Below the pieces are notes generated by a model. The model had not been told where the DNA came from. It did no database searches and saw only the letters and a list, made by a program, of their open reading frames with translations. Below are positions 44,785 to 55,408 of a DNA stretch of 64,000 nucleotides, one piece after another. The position numbers and the translations under genes are program-made. Position 1 is the stretch's first letter; each line of letters begins with the position of its first letter. The stretch comes from Gracilaria caudata (taxonomy: Eukaryota; Rhodophyta; Florideophyceae; Gracilariales; Gracilariaceae), in NCBI GenBank assembly GCA_030374735.1, contig JASCIV010000010.1:1-64000 (forward strand), in the 5' to 3' direction.

Positions 44785-47563
44785 TCATGATACCAAAATA
44801 TTCGGAATCACGCCAGAAGCTGTACCCAACACACTTGCCTTGGTATCTGGAAATTCTGGAACCATGGCGCTGATGTTTCCATCGCAGTCCACCTCATAGG
44901 GATACATTAAAAGGTGACTCTGAAGTGGCAGTGGTTGAGGGGATAGGTAGTCAGCCCAGTTCCGTCTCGCAATTCGCTGCATTTCCCGCATGCATTCGAC
45001 TGAGCCAGGGTCTTCCAAGCACGGTGGAAAGCTGGGCGCGTCAGGTCCTAACGCATGTTCAGCCCAAAGCCTCTTTCGAAAGCGAGCCACCTCCCCCTTT
45101 GGAAGCTGCTGCCCTACTGGAGCTTCTCCCTCATAACGGTGTTTTGGCTGATATGCGCTAAAAGCTATTTCTGTGTCTCGAACTCCACACATACTGCGCT
45201 CGTTCAGGTTTGCAGAGCCCGTTACCAAAAGCTCATCATCGGCAATAAACAACTTCGCATGCTGATAGATGGGGTGCCGTCTTGATTTAGCGAGTATTTC
45301 CTCATCTCTAGTGCGAGGCCCTCGTGCTCTGAAGGAAGAGGTGCTTTGTTTTGTACTCCCCGCTCGGGAACTGAAACTGGTTTTTCGGCTGACAGAGCGA
45401 CTGCCTCTTCCCGACATTGCTTTCTTTGTGTCCTCCTCGTAGCTTGCCCTAGGCCGCAACGGTACGCGCCATGGCTGCTCAAACGATGCTGTTGAGCTTG
45501 TTTCACTGCTCCCATCGTCATCAGCTTCATCTTCCATACGAGGTTCCCTGTTGCCCAAACAAAAAAAGCACAGATAGTCCAGTGGATGAGCATCCACTTG
45601 CGCCTCCTTAATTGCGTCCGCGACCTTCTTCATCATCATTTCCACCGTTCGCATTTGATAATACAATATCTTTTGAATCACAGCGTCTGCGGGGTAGCCT
45701 TCGGGGAACATTGGAATCACAGCATAAACGCGTATTGGGTTTCCAGACGCAATGCCTTGGACAATCTTCAAGGCTATCTCATGTGGTATGAGGTTGGTCC
45801 CATCTTTGTGTCCGTCTCGAAGCCATTGATTTGAGCTGCCGAGAAAATACTGCTGTTCAATGTATATGACTTTTTGCTCAAATGAAGGAAAACAAGTCGA
45901 AAACGTCAGTCGTCATATGAAACTCGGAATCGCGTAAGTCATTGGCTGTTCACCACCAAGACAGCAAAATATAAAGCCACGTACATCTACTTGTCGCGCG
46001 AGTATAGTGGACGTATGCATGATGAATGGATCGGTCGATACTCCGCCCTTTTTTGGTCTCCAGTCTTCTCCCTGCTTCCTTGTCGAAGACGGCCGAGCGC
46101 TCATCAATGGAACGAAACACTTGAATAGTCCATTTTTCTTCGTGTTCAAATTTCCCATCCACAAGGTTCTTCATGGAATCCAGATCTACCAAAAAATGCG
46201 GTCCTTGGCCTTGCCTTTTCCATCGCTCTTCAAAACATTCCACAAAATCCCGAACCACAGGACCAGTGATCATGCTACCAACATCATGCCACGGTTCTCT
46301 TGGCCCGAGAGATTTTGAAACATCAAAGCAGGCATTGTGAAAATCATTTTGATGAAAGGTCTGAAGGTTGTTGAAGGCAGAGTGTTCTGGGGTATCCCAT
46401 CGACCGTACGTGAGATCCAATCCTCCGCAAAAAGCAACAAGCTGTCTATCATCTTCTTGCAGAGGGCTGTAAGCGGGAATGTCGGTAATAACAAGCTTCT
46501 CATGAAATGTGAACAAGCATGATACTAGGGGTGCATTAACGACCTTCTCTTGAAGCCTACCAAGCCGTGGAACCACGGCTGCTTTGACCTCAGAATTCCG
46601 AAAAAACGCTCGAGTGATTTCATCCTTTGTGTCCATCCATCCTTTGAGACGCATGATTGGATTACTGATAGAAAATACTTCATCCCAAACAAGAAGCAAA
46701 ACTGTAACTCCTTGCGAGGCTTTCCATTGCAGGAGGTCGCCAAGACGCATTTGAGGCAAATGACGATCATGATTAGGGACCGTTTCTGGCTGTTGGCGAA
46801 GCAGCTGTAACGCGGTATCGACTGACCAACCGGAGATATAAATAAGCTTCTTTGCGTGTAGCAAAGAGTAATAGATAGTTTCAAAATAGTTGCTTACGCG
46901 ATGAGGTAAGCCAGGATGATCGGGAGAGGAAGTTGCGTAGAGTGCGTCGCTGCTGCCAGGAATATGCATGACACTTCCTTCGGGACAGTGGGCATCTTGG
47001 AAAAGTTGAATATGACAGTTCTCCCAAGAGCTGAAATAGGTACTTGGAACAGTAGGCTGGCCGAACAGGAGCATTTGATTAATTGGGAAGTAGGACACAG
47101 ATAAATAAATGCTTCCGCGGTTCTTTGTCGATTCTTGGTGAATACCGTGCAGGCCAAGTAGAGGGAACCATCCGTCAACAATGCCCCAGACGACATGCTC
47201 TGCCTTAATTCGGACAAACCCCAAAGACTTTCGAGGATAGATGCCTGAGCGTTGGTCGCGAAAGGGGGAGGACTTCACATGAACGACAACGTAGGAGACG
47301 TTTGTGGCTACGTCGACGGTCTGTTTGTGATGCCATTGGGGACAATCTGTGCCTGCAATGATATGAGTCTTCAAAACACGCTTGGAAGGCTTTGGAAGAT
47401 GCTCCAGAGAAACTGTTGCGTAGGGGTTCAGCGCGGTTGGGGAAAGGATTCCTTTTGAGAGCCTCTCACGCAAACTTCGCTCGTTGGGCAGCCATAAGTC
47501 CTTCGCCTCTCTCACGTCGAGCTGCAGACGACCGTGAAGCAAAACGCCATGGATTAGGACCAT
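44785..47563 (-). CDS. Phospholipase D, C2-type (plant PLD alpha-like), one intron
   Basis: Exon 1 ends at 45991 and exon 2 starts at 45869; the intron is 45870-45990 (121 nt, phase 1, GTAGAT...AAAAAG). From MVLIHGVLLHG the protein has 885 residues; an ATG 24 bases upstream would add eight. An N-terminal C2 domain (about 1-150) precedes two HKD catalytic motifs: HEKLVITD (His354, Lys356, Asp361) and HAKLFIADD (His728, Lys730, Asp735). The spliced junction gives TRATIIYIEQQYFLGSS, the highly conserved PLD segment, which confirms the intron. The enzyme hydrolyses phosphatidylcholine to phosphatidic acid in a calcium-dependent way. An Asp/Ser/Arg-rich insert of about 80 residues (about 637-717) sits just before the second HKD motif; plant enzymes have a shorter linker there. 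Confidence 0.94.
45870..45990 (-). other. Intron of the PLD gene
   Basis: A 121-nt GT-AG intron, phase 1: donor ACAA/GTAGAT, acceptor AAAAAG/TCATA, with an ACTGACG branch-like motif. This is the only placement that preserves the conserved IIYIEQQYFLGS segment in frame. Confidence 0.85.
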
Positions 47564-47587
47564 GCGGACGAGGTAGAAGGAGAACAC

Positions 47588-48393
47588 TAGAGTCGTGGCC
47601 TATTTGCCGAATGCACTTTTGAAAGTGGGGATGACGTATGGGGGTGACGGGAGATTGGTCGAGGGTACTCGATGAGCGTGAACAAAAAGGAAAGTCGGCG
47701 ATATCTGTAATAGTACGATTCGGCGTCTCCCGCATGGGGCGGGATGACATTGGTCGATTGCTCGTTCATCACAGAACTACTTGAGTACTCTACGTGAGTG
47801 TGAGGGCCGTTCGAAACAGCCATCGAGTGTTGCAGTCGCTCGAACACGCGCTGGCACACGAGAGCATTGCGTTAATATGCACCGCCAACACGACTGCCAC
47901 TGAACGGGTACACGTGTTTGTGCTCCCTCCAGCACTTCTTCGGGGCATGATGCCTCGTTGCTGCCCTTCTTGATCAATACGTTGTGTTCCTTCCACCAGA
48001 GTTGGAACCTTGAGAGAAGACTTGTAAGCAGGTGGCCTTCCCTTCGTAGATAACCCTTCACGCGAACGCCTGTCCTGTAGTAACATTACTGGCTGCTTTT
48101 CTTTTCGCCGGGAATGGTTCCCGCCTCGTTTGAGAGCCACACATCAAGTGCGAAAGGGGATCGGTCAACCCCGTTCGCACCGAAACGCGCTGCGCATATT
48201 AATATCGTGCTGGCACGTGCACTGCTGTCCGGATACTATGCTCGCGTAAAACTTGCATCAGGCCGGTGCAGCATATTCTCAGAATAGACAGATATTATTA
48301 TTCACCGGCCCTTCAGGGTTGGTCAAACCAACCTCCAGTTATCTTTGTAGAAACGCTTCCCGCATACGCCTTCGAATCTTCGCACAAATCCGT
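47588..48393. other. Divergent region between PLD and TIP41
   Basis: About 800 bases presumably containing both promoters. The TIP41 frame is open from 48253, but that extension is not conserved-looking. Short minus-strand frames show nothing recognisable. Confidence 0.35.
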
Positions 48394-49308
48394 ATGGGCG
48401 CCACAACCCAGAACTCCACGCCCGCAGAACGGGCTCCGCCTTCTACCGCAGCTCCATTTTCTCTGCATCCTGACAAGAGAGGCATAGATATCAAGCAATG
48501 GACCATTCGAGGAGTCGAGGGTCCAATTGCAGCAAGTGCAGTCGAAGAGCAAATGTCAAACCTGCTTGGCATCAAGCTTCCTGGTATGCTCTTTGATTCA
48601 AACAGCCTTCGTCTACGTTTTGCTTCTAAGCGTGTGACCACGCCTACCGATGCACACCACGGCTTTGAATTGTCCTTCACAGCTCGCGATGCGCTAAAGA
48701 TGGTCGGAGCGGCAGATCCGTCCATCAGGGTTCGTGCCGCTGTATGTTGGGAAGGAAAGAATCGTCGCAAGGACGTAGAAGTGACAAAAATCGAGCATGC
48801 CAGTGACTGGACTTTTTCCACAGAGTACAGGGGCACAATGAAACCTTCAACGACGTCCGTCGTTTCAGTTGAAACATCTTCCGCAGCGACAGAGGATCAA
48901 GTCAAAGCACTGGCCACTTCAAACTCGCTTGTTTCTATTGACTACAATGCACTGAGAAATACTGAACTCCCGATTCTTTATTCATCACATATCATTCTCT
49001 TTGAAGACGAACTGGACGATAATGGAACCGCTTCATACAAGGTCCGCATCAGAGTCATGCCCACGTTCTTCTTCATTCTTGCAAGATTTTTTCTGCGAGT
49101 GGATGGCGTGCTCCTACGCGTCTATGATACTCGTTACTTCCATCAATTTGACAGTGGTGTGTTAGTTCGCGAGACATCAACGAAGGAGGCGAGACTTGAT
49201 TCCTCATGGGCGGGCGTTCATCCGTCAGTTCTGAAGGACCCGGACCTTATATCTCAAAGATTGCCAAAAAGATCGTCAACGCTAGAAAATATACAACTCG
49301 TCTCATGA
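48394..49308 (+). CDS. TIP41: TIP41-like protein, PP2A/TOR pathway regulator
   Basis: A 304-residue protein from the ATG at 48394. The TIP41 core is clear in its C-terminal half: LPILYSSHIILFEDELDDNG, then VRIRVMPTFFFILARFFLRVDGV, LLRVYDTRYFHQFD and VLVRETSTKEA. Upstream, IDIKQWTIRG and LPGMLFDSNSLRLRF match the family's first conserved block. TIP41/TIPRL binds PP2A-type catalytic subunits and, in yeast, Tap42, tuning TOR signalling. Between the two blocks there is a Ser/Thr-rich insert (about 150-185). It is convergent with the helical orphan. Confidence 0.93.
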   Translation: MGATTQNSTPAERAPPSTAAPFSLHPDKRGIDIKQWTIRGVEGPIAASAVEEQMSNLLGIKLPGMLFDSNSLRLRFASKRVTTPTDAHHGFELSFTARDALKMVGAADPSIRVRAAVCWEGKNRRKDVEVTKIEHASDWTFSTEYRGTMKPSTTSVVSVETSSAATEDQVKALATSNSLVSIDYNALRNTELPILYSSHIILFEDELDDNGTASYKVRIRVMPTFFFILARFFLRVDGVLLRVYDTRYFHQFDSGVLVRETSTKEARLDSSWAGVHPSVLKDPDLISQRLPKRSSTLENIQLVS

Positions 49309-49564
49309 CATTCTCGCGTAGTTGAACCTTTACATGTGCGGTATATTGTATGAATGCTGCTTTGGCTTACTCGCCATGACCTCTAGTGCAGCATTGATAC
49401 TATCATCATCATCACTTCACAAAACAACATACACATTCCAGACTCCTTCTCAAGATTCACATTCGGAATTCTGGAGGCAGGGGAAAGAATCAAAGAAAAG
49501 CTAGTGGATTACTCGAGTGAGTACGGCAGAAAACCAAGCACCCCGAGCAGACTCTGTCACCATG

Positions 49565-51679
49565 TCACTGCACTACGTCATCACAAAGCGCCCGCAGTGT
49601 CTCATCACTACCTGAAACATCTGATGCATCAATGATTGAAAGCGCCGAAGATGCCGAAAACAGCGCAACTCCTTCTGATTGGGACAGAGATGATGAACTC
49701 TGTGATTGTTGGTGCCCACTACCGCTTTGACTGTGCTTGTGAGCGCTTGTTCCATGTGAAACATGAGGTCCTGATGTTCCAATCGGCATACCACCCCAAG
49801 CTCGGAGCACCTTAACCGCTCGCACGTGATCGCAACCGCTAGCTCTTAGCATAGAACCGCATCGTGACATGAGCAGTAAAAGCCAAAGACCAAAAGATCT
49901 CCAAGCGGGCGTTTCGTCTGCAGTGGCAGCTGCCTCAAGACTATTTACTGCGAACGCGGTGAGCTCGCCAATAGTTTCTTCCACATGCTGGTTTTGAGCT
50001 TGTTCTCGGTCAGCCACTTGAGGATCAGTGGTTTCGGTGCCATCGTTTCCATCCTCTATTCTGAGAGACGGACCCAGACACATCGCAGCGCAGCAAATCA
50101 CAGCCATGGCTACTATCAACGCGCTTGTCTCTGTTGATATTTCGTTCTTCACTTGAGGAACCGCATCCCTTATGATTCTTTGCAAGCGCTGCGTACCTCC
50201 CCATATTCCTCGCCACAACTCTGAAGCACCAGGCACTGATGCCCTTTCAGCCAGGAAGCGAACTACAGCTTCACAAGCTTTAACTTTTCGTGCTAAGTCG
50301 TACTTTGGCACATCGGTTTGTGGGTGGGTGGGAGCGGATGGTTTCGTGGCGCGCACGAGTGAAGAAAGGTGTTGAACATCTCCGCCTTGACTTTCCTTTT
50401 GGCTCCATAATTCTTTGAGTGCCACCGCTACTTCACTCCCAAACACTTGAACTGTGACAGCGTAAGGGGTATTCAACGCGGTCGGTAGTGTGGCATCTGA
50501 CTTCGGAACGGCCAAGTTGCTTAGAGAAGATAATATCTGTTCCAATGTTGTTATACCAACGCTCAAGCCACGTTGCAGTTTTTGTACAAGCTCTCGCAGT
50601 TCACTCGCTTCAACTAGAGCTGACTGGGGAGCAAAATTTGGTGGGACGCCAGGTTCAACTGGAGGAGCTGTTTCAAGTTGTGCAAGAGCTGCACGTAAAG
50701 GATCCCACATGGTCGGAACTCTCCGCAGACAACTGCGCACAAGAGCAACTGTTCGATCATGACTAAGCATCTGGACCAAGGCTGGAGCAATCTCTGGTGA
50801 CTTGGCAGTGGATCTGACCACAGAAATGAAAGCGTTGAGCAGCTGTTTCACTTCAGGGGAAAGATCCCCATCGGCTGTAGAGAAAGAGTAATTGGGGATT
50901 ATATCCGTGAGAAATTCGGCAAACCTCTTCATTACCCGATCCGAAACTTTCTCAGTGCTTGTAGTCCATGTCAGATATGCGGAAACAACGGCATTCTGTG
51001 ATACTAGTCCCGTCAACAACGCATATGAAAGGTATTTCATTAGTAGGGTAGAAGGTGCCTCAGAGTTAACCAAGCGAATTAGAAGTGCATCCAAAAGCGC
51101 GCCCTCTGAGGCTTGTGGAAGTCCCCACAAGTTTTCTGGCATGCCTTCATCCAGGTCCATTGGTTCGGACTTTGGCACTCCTCCTAATAACTGGATGCTA
51201 GGTTGGTCGGAAGAATCCTCCAAAACGGACATACCAGCGTGCCGCGGCAACCTTCTACGCACGGCGGCAACAAACTCGCGTTGGCTGCGACCCATACGCC
51301 AGCTCTCCGACACGACAGCCTCTGCTACAGGCCTCAATCGCTGGCGATCCACGTCAATTGGGTTTTGGCTCTCCGGGCTTTTAGACTGCTGCGCAGTTGG
51401 TTGAGCAGTAGCAGTCTGAATCTCTGTTTGTTCACGCTTGGCGGAAGTTGGCGGCGTGGGCGTGGGAGGCTTGTTGACTGCAGGCTTCTCCTCGACGGAA
51501 AGGTAGTCCATATCAGAGGCCTGGGTGCGCATATGAGCTGGAACCTCTGACGGGAAAAGTGTGGAGGCCGGCGGGGACGTTATGAAACTGTTCTCCATGT
51601 CGAAGGAGGCCGAGAAGACATTCTGAGCATCAAACACAGATCCATCGGTGGCGCCCAAATTTGCGAGCAGATCATCCAT
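49565..51679 (-). CDS. Large helical protein of unknown function
   Basis: A 704-residue protein, not recognised. The first 110 residues are disordered (Pro/Thr/Ser/Gln) and begin MDDLLANLGA. The rest, from about 110 to 650, is dominated by amphipathic helices (ALLDALLIRLVNSEAPSTLL, VSDRVMKRFAEFLTDIIP, LRELVQKLQRGLSVGITTLE). That is consistent with an alpha-solenoid or large scaffold subunit. A Ser/Gln/His-rich tail closes it. Scaffold subunits of Mediator or similar complexes have this look, but nothing specific supports that. It is divergent from the GluRS gene. Confidence 0.75.
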   Translation of the reverse strand: MDDLLANLGATDGSVFDAQNVFSASFDMENSFITSPPASTLFPSEVPAHMRTQASDMDYLSVEEKPAVNKPPTPTPPTSAKREQTEIQTATAQPTAQQSKSPESQNPIDVDRQRLRPVAEAVVSESWRMGRSQREFVAAVRRRLPRHAGMSVLEDSSDQPSIQLLGGVPKSEPMDLDEGMPENLWGLPQASEGALLDALLIRLVNSEAPSTLLMKYLSYALLTGLVSQNAVVSAYLTWTTSTEKVSDRVMKRFAEFLTDIIPNYSFSTADGDLSPEVKQLLNAFISVVRSTAKSPEIAPALVQMLSHDRTVALVRSCLRRVPTMWDPLRAALAQLETAPPVEPGVPPNFAPQSALVEASELRELVQKLQRGLSVGITTLEQILSSLSNLAVPKSDATLPTALNTPYAVTVQVFGSEVAVALKELWSQKESQGGDVQHLSSLVRATKPSAPTHPQTDVPKYDLARKVKACEAVVRFLAERASVPGASELWRGIWGGTQRLQRIIRDAVPQVKNEISTETSALIVAMAVICCAAMCLGPSLRIEDGNDGTETTDPQVADREQAQNQHVEETIGELTAFAVNSLEAAATADETPAWRSFGLWLLLLMSRCGSMLRASGCDHVRAVKVLRAWGGMPIGTSGPHVSHGTSAHKHSQSGSGHQQSQSSSSLSQSEGVALFSASSALSIIDASDVSGSDETLRALCDDVVQ

Positions 51680-52209
51680 TGTGCGCTGTGTGATGCGCCG
51701 TTAGAGCACAGACTGGACAATGAACGAGTTGCACAGGATTATTCGGGAGCGGCTACTGACTGCAAACTGAAGTCTCCTGGTACGTCGCTCTCCGTGGGGA
51801 GCTGGTGGCCGCTACGCTGTTGGCAGATGCTCTGCCATGGGGTCGTGGAGGGCTTCGGGGTGTTCCTAAAGGTCTTGGCCGGTATTGGCACAGCAAGCCA
51901 CGGCTTCAGCAGCGAAGGGGCGCCTTCAGATTCTGAAGTTCAGAAATATCACTTGCATTCCGCGTGGCGTGTCAACGCGCTCTGTAATTCTTCTGGTGAG
52001 GTGGCGTCCACGCTGCCGCTTGCCCAGGCGGATCCATTCACACCGATTTGCAGATTCTCTCTGATCTCGGCCCGGACACATCCATGTATCCCATCCGCAT
52101 CTCCCTTCCCCAGCTCACCGCCAGAGCCCGACAGTCATATCCGTTCTCCAGAGGCAGTTGCTCTTTCCCTTGCTTTTCAGAGACTCCAATACATCGCTTC
52201 TTCTCCGCA
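51680..52209. promoter_or_regulatory. Divergent region, helical orphan / GluRS
   Basis: About 530 bases holding both promoters. The GluRS frame is open from 52048, but the extension lacks conserved character. No RNA gene or repeat was seen. Confidence 0.35.
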
Positions 52210-53913
52210 ATGACGCTGCAACGCACGAGAGCCGCTTTTGCTTCAACTAATTTTCTATCCCCTTTGCGAGCCACAAGTTTCCTGACACCACAGCGTCCAG
52301 GAACAATTAATCATTCACCGACTCGACGTTTCGCCTGTTCGCCCACCGCCACAGCTGCTGCGCCTGCCAAAACCATCAGAGTTCGCTTCGCGCCTTCCCC
52401 GACCGGTGCGCTGCATGTCGGAGGGGCCCGTACAGCACTGTATAACTGGCTTCTAGCTCGTCAGCAAAATGGAGCTTTTCTCTTACGCGTAGAGGACACG
52501 GACCTTGAACGATCCACGCGTGAGTCTGAAGACATGGTTCTACGAGACTTGCGTTGGCTTGGTCTCGCCTGGGATGAGGGACCGGATGTCGGCGGTGATC
52601 GTGGTCCATATCGACAAAGCGAACGCGGGGAATTGTACCGACAACTTGCTGAGAAGCTCGTACAAGAAGGGAAGGCTTATCCCTGTTTTTGCACGGAAGA
52701 GGAACTAGAGCGGAAGCGATTAGAGGCAGAAGCTCAAGGTCGTCCGCCTCAATACGACGGCACCTGGAGAGATGCGGATCCAGAGCTGGTTAAAATGAGA
52801 TTGGATAGAGGAGATGAGTATACTGTCAGATTCCGAGTGCCAGAGGGTAGTCGAGTTGTTATCGATGACGCCGTAAGAGGCAAAGTTGCTTGGGACGCCA
52901 ATTCCACTGTGGGGGACTTCATTCTACTAAGAAGTACTGGCGTCCCAGTCTACAACTTTTGCGTCGCTGTTGATGATGCATTGATGGGCATATCAACAGT
53001 AATAAGGGCTGAAGAACATCTGACGAACACTTTGCGACAAGTACTTATACTTCGCGCACTAGGTTTTGAAACTCCACAATATGCACATTGTTCCCTCATT
53101 CTGGGAGCTGACCGCAGCAAGCTTTCGAAGAGGCATGGTGCAACTAGCGTCACACAGTTCCGAGAGGAGGGGTACCTACCAGTTGCTATGATAAACTATC
53201 TTGCTACTCTCGGATGGAATGATGGAACCGAGAAAGAAATCTACACTGTTGATGAGCTTGTTGAAGTTTTTGACATTAATCGCATTACCAAGTCCCCAGC
53301 CATGTTTGATGGAGATAAACTGCGATTCATTAACGGCCAGCATTTGCGTGCGTTACCACAAGAGGAGATTGAAGGTTTAATTGTCACAGAATGGAAAAGA
53401 TCAGGGGTGTTCACAGACGTCATTCAGTCTGGAACTCCACTGGGTAGCGCAGCCACAGCACTGGTGAAAGGCTCCCTTGAGCTAGTCAATGATGCGAATA
53501 AGGAAATCCTCAATGTGTTCAAGTATCCACTTGAGGAAACGCTTGCATCTGGCGAGGCTGATGAGCTATTAGCTGAGGACGGAGGATTTCAACAGCTGGG
53601 TAAAATTGCGCTCCGGGACTTTGATGCTGGTAGTATGCCATCTGGCAAAGATGAAGACCATACTGCGTTGTGGAAAAAGTGGGTGAAGGCAGTTGGGAAG
53701 GAAACAAAAAGAAAGGGGAAGCGATTGTTTCACCCATTACGCCTGGCTCTGACAGGGAAAATGAGCGGCCCGGATGTTGGCGAAATTCTCAGAGTTCTGT
53801 GCTTGACTGAGACAAGCAATGCGTCGCCGTCTTTGGTGCCTCTGACCGAACGAATGGAGATGTTGAGACGCAAACTAGAACCAGATCTGGAGGGAAACGG
53901 CGAGCAGTACTAA
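52210..53913 (+). CDS. gltX: Glutamyl-tRNA synthetase, bacterial type, organellar
   Basis: A class I aminoacyl-tRNA synthetase of 567 residues from the ATG at 52210. The targeting sequence (about 1-53; MTLQRTRAAFASTNFLSPLR) is Ser/Thr/Arg-rich. The Rossmann core begins IRVRFAPSPTGALHVGG, with the HIGH-like HVGG motif near 69. GPYRQSERGELY, the PPQYDGTWR region and the KMSKS-like SKLSKRHG near 303-309 follow. An anticodon-binding helical domain forms the C-terminus, including HPLRLALTG. It is the bacterial GltX type, not the cytosolic eukaryotic one, so it serves plastid and probably also mitochondrial translation; plants use one dual-targeted enzyme. In plastids its product also feeds tetrapyrrole synthesis. 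Confidence 0.95.
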   Translation: MTLQRTRAAFASTNFLSPLRATSFLTPQRPGTINHSPTRRFACSPTATAAAPAKTIRVRFAPSPTGALHVGGARTALYNWLLARQQNGAFLLRVEDTDLERSTRESEDMVLRDLRWLGLAWDEGPDVGGDRGPYRQSERGELYRQLAEKLVQEGKAYPCFCTEEELERKRLEAEAQGRPPQYDGTWRDADPELVKMRLDRGDEYTVRFRVPEGSRVVIDDAVRGKVAWDANSTVGDFILLRSTGVPVYNFCVAVDDALMGISTVIRAEEHLTNTLRQVLILRALGFETPQYAHCSLILGADRSKLSKRHGATSVTQFREEGYLPVAMINYLATLGWNDGTEKEIYTVDELVEVFDINRITKSPAMFDGDKLRFINGQHLRALPQEEIEGLIVTEWKRSGVFTDVIQSGTPLGSAATALVKGSLELVNDANKEILNVFKYPLEETLASGEADELLAEDGGFQQLGKIALRDFDAGSMPSGKDEDHTALWKKWVKAVGKETKRKGKRLFHPLRLALTGKMSGPDVGEILRVLCLTETSNASPSLVPLTERMEMLRRKLEPDLEGNGEQY

Positions 53914-54214
53914 TTAAAGGAACCGAATGTCGCTTAGAATGAGGACACAAAAGAATGCGCAGTTGTTCGCAAGATGATAAACGCCTTTTGTTTCGTGATA
54001 AAACCGACGCAAGCGACAATACGAAGGTGTGCGAAAGCCTTGCAACAACAACAAATAGTTAAACATCAAACACATCTTTTATGACTGAAGAATTGAGAAG
54101 GTGCTCAAACTTGTCCACCAATCAGGAAAAGACATAAACGATCCTCAGCTCCAGAGTGCTCGAATATTAGGTTTCCGCGTACTGCAGATTAGGTTCAAGG
54201 GTTAGGAGAAGACC
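53914..54214. other. Convergent spacer, GluRS / RPL26
   Basis: About 300 bases of 3' flanking sequence for both genes. Nothing recognisable. Confidence 0.35.
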
Positions 54215-54649
54215 TTAATCAACGTCAGCCATAGGCACATTAACATCAGACTCGGAGAACTTGCCCTTCTCTTGCTTGGCCTCGCGATTCTTCCTGTCTA
54301 GGATGGCTTTTCTGTCCTTATCCATCTTGATCTTGGTGATGACACAGTTGCTAGGATGAATGCCAATAGGAACCGGCATCTGGTTGGCCCTCTCCCGAGT
54401 AATACGTTCAATGTGAACGACATACTTTTTCCTGTAGCATGTAAGGACCTTTCCTTCACCCTTGTATTGTCCACGGACAACGCGCACCTCGTCGTGCTTT
54501 CGGATCGGGAGAGAGCGCACGTTGTACTTCTGACGGAGCTCGGCGGATAGTGGCGCAGACATAATGATGCGACGCACGGAAGACGGCGCGGTGAAATGGG
54601 CCTTACGCGCCTTCCGTCGCGAGGAAGATACGGCTCCTGATCGCTTCAT
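54215..54649 (-). CDS. RPL26: 60S ribosomal protein L26 (uL24)
   Basis: A 144-residue cytosolic ribosomal protein. The N-terminal [19 protein letters not shown] and [22 protein letters not shown], which form the KOW motif, are diagnostic. [28 protein letters not shown] and [12 protein letters not shown] complete the family pattern. It binds 25S rRNA near the polypeptide exit. The Asp/Val-rich C-terminal end is typical in length. It is intronless here, whereas RPL26 has introns in many eukaryotes. Confidence 0.97.
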   Translation of the reverse strand: MKRSGAVSSSRRKARKAHFTAPSSVRRIIMSAPLSAELRQKYNVRSLPIRKHDEVRVVRGQYKGEGKVLTCYRKKYVVHIERITRERANQMPVPIGIHPSNCVITKIKMDKDRKAILDRKNREAKQEKGKFSESDVNVPMADVD

Positions 54650-55408
54650 TTCGCTTGTGGGAACGAAGACACGGACGGTGCCGACCTGATAGGATAAATG
54701 GAGACTAGGAAGCCGCGGTGTCTACGACGACGGCGGCGGTCAATGCCGATGACTGCGGCAAAGATCAGAGGGGCGCACGGTGCGCCTCGCACCGTCGACG
54801 ACCTGTGCTGTAATGCAAGGCTTACAAATAAAATGCGGTTTTTAGGATAAGAGAAATTAATATTTCTCATTATTATCTATAGGGTACTCAAGTAACCGAA
54901 CTAGATGACAAGCACATTTGCGCCAGATCTGCGTCACCAAGATTCCTCGCGGCAACAGTCCTTCACATGGCTCTTCTGTGTCAAGTTTACATGTTGAGCT
55001 CCATGCAGCTCGTTCATCGCATAGCCTCTTTCGTTGTACGTAGCCCCCGGTAGAGGAAAGAGCGTCGTTAACATCATCGTAACCACTCCGTTGCCGCTGC
55101 GGCCCTTTACTCGCTTCACTACCCAACTCTGTCTTGCATATTCTCCGTCCGGCGCGTTTGCAGCCTCTGCATTGGCGCCCAGTACCCACATTGCGCTCAC
55201 CCTCTCGATATGTGAAGCCCCCCGAATGCCACATCTTTCTTTTGTATCCAACTTTACTCTTCTTCCTCTCCAAAGATGCATCAACAGCAAACGCAACTCC
55301 AATAACGTCTCCAGTCGCGATGGTTTCTTGGCTCAAGCCGATTCAACTCAACCTAAACCTCCGAACACATGGATAACGATCCCAAGCTCTCGCCCCCCGA
55401 TACAGAGG
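54650..55408. promoter_or_regulatory. Divergent region, RPL26 / SMP-C2 gene
   Basis: About 760 bases holding two promoters. The frame of the downstream gene is open from 55034 but not convincing. A different-frame ATG at 55369 opens a protein-like acidic stretch (MDNDPKLSPPDTEDAARRS), which overlaps the SMP gene start and could be an upstream frame or hint at an unrecognised splice. Confidence 0.4.
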
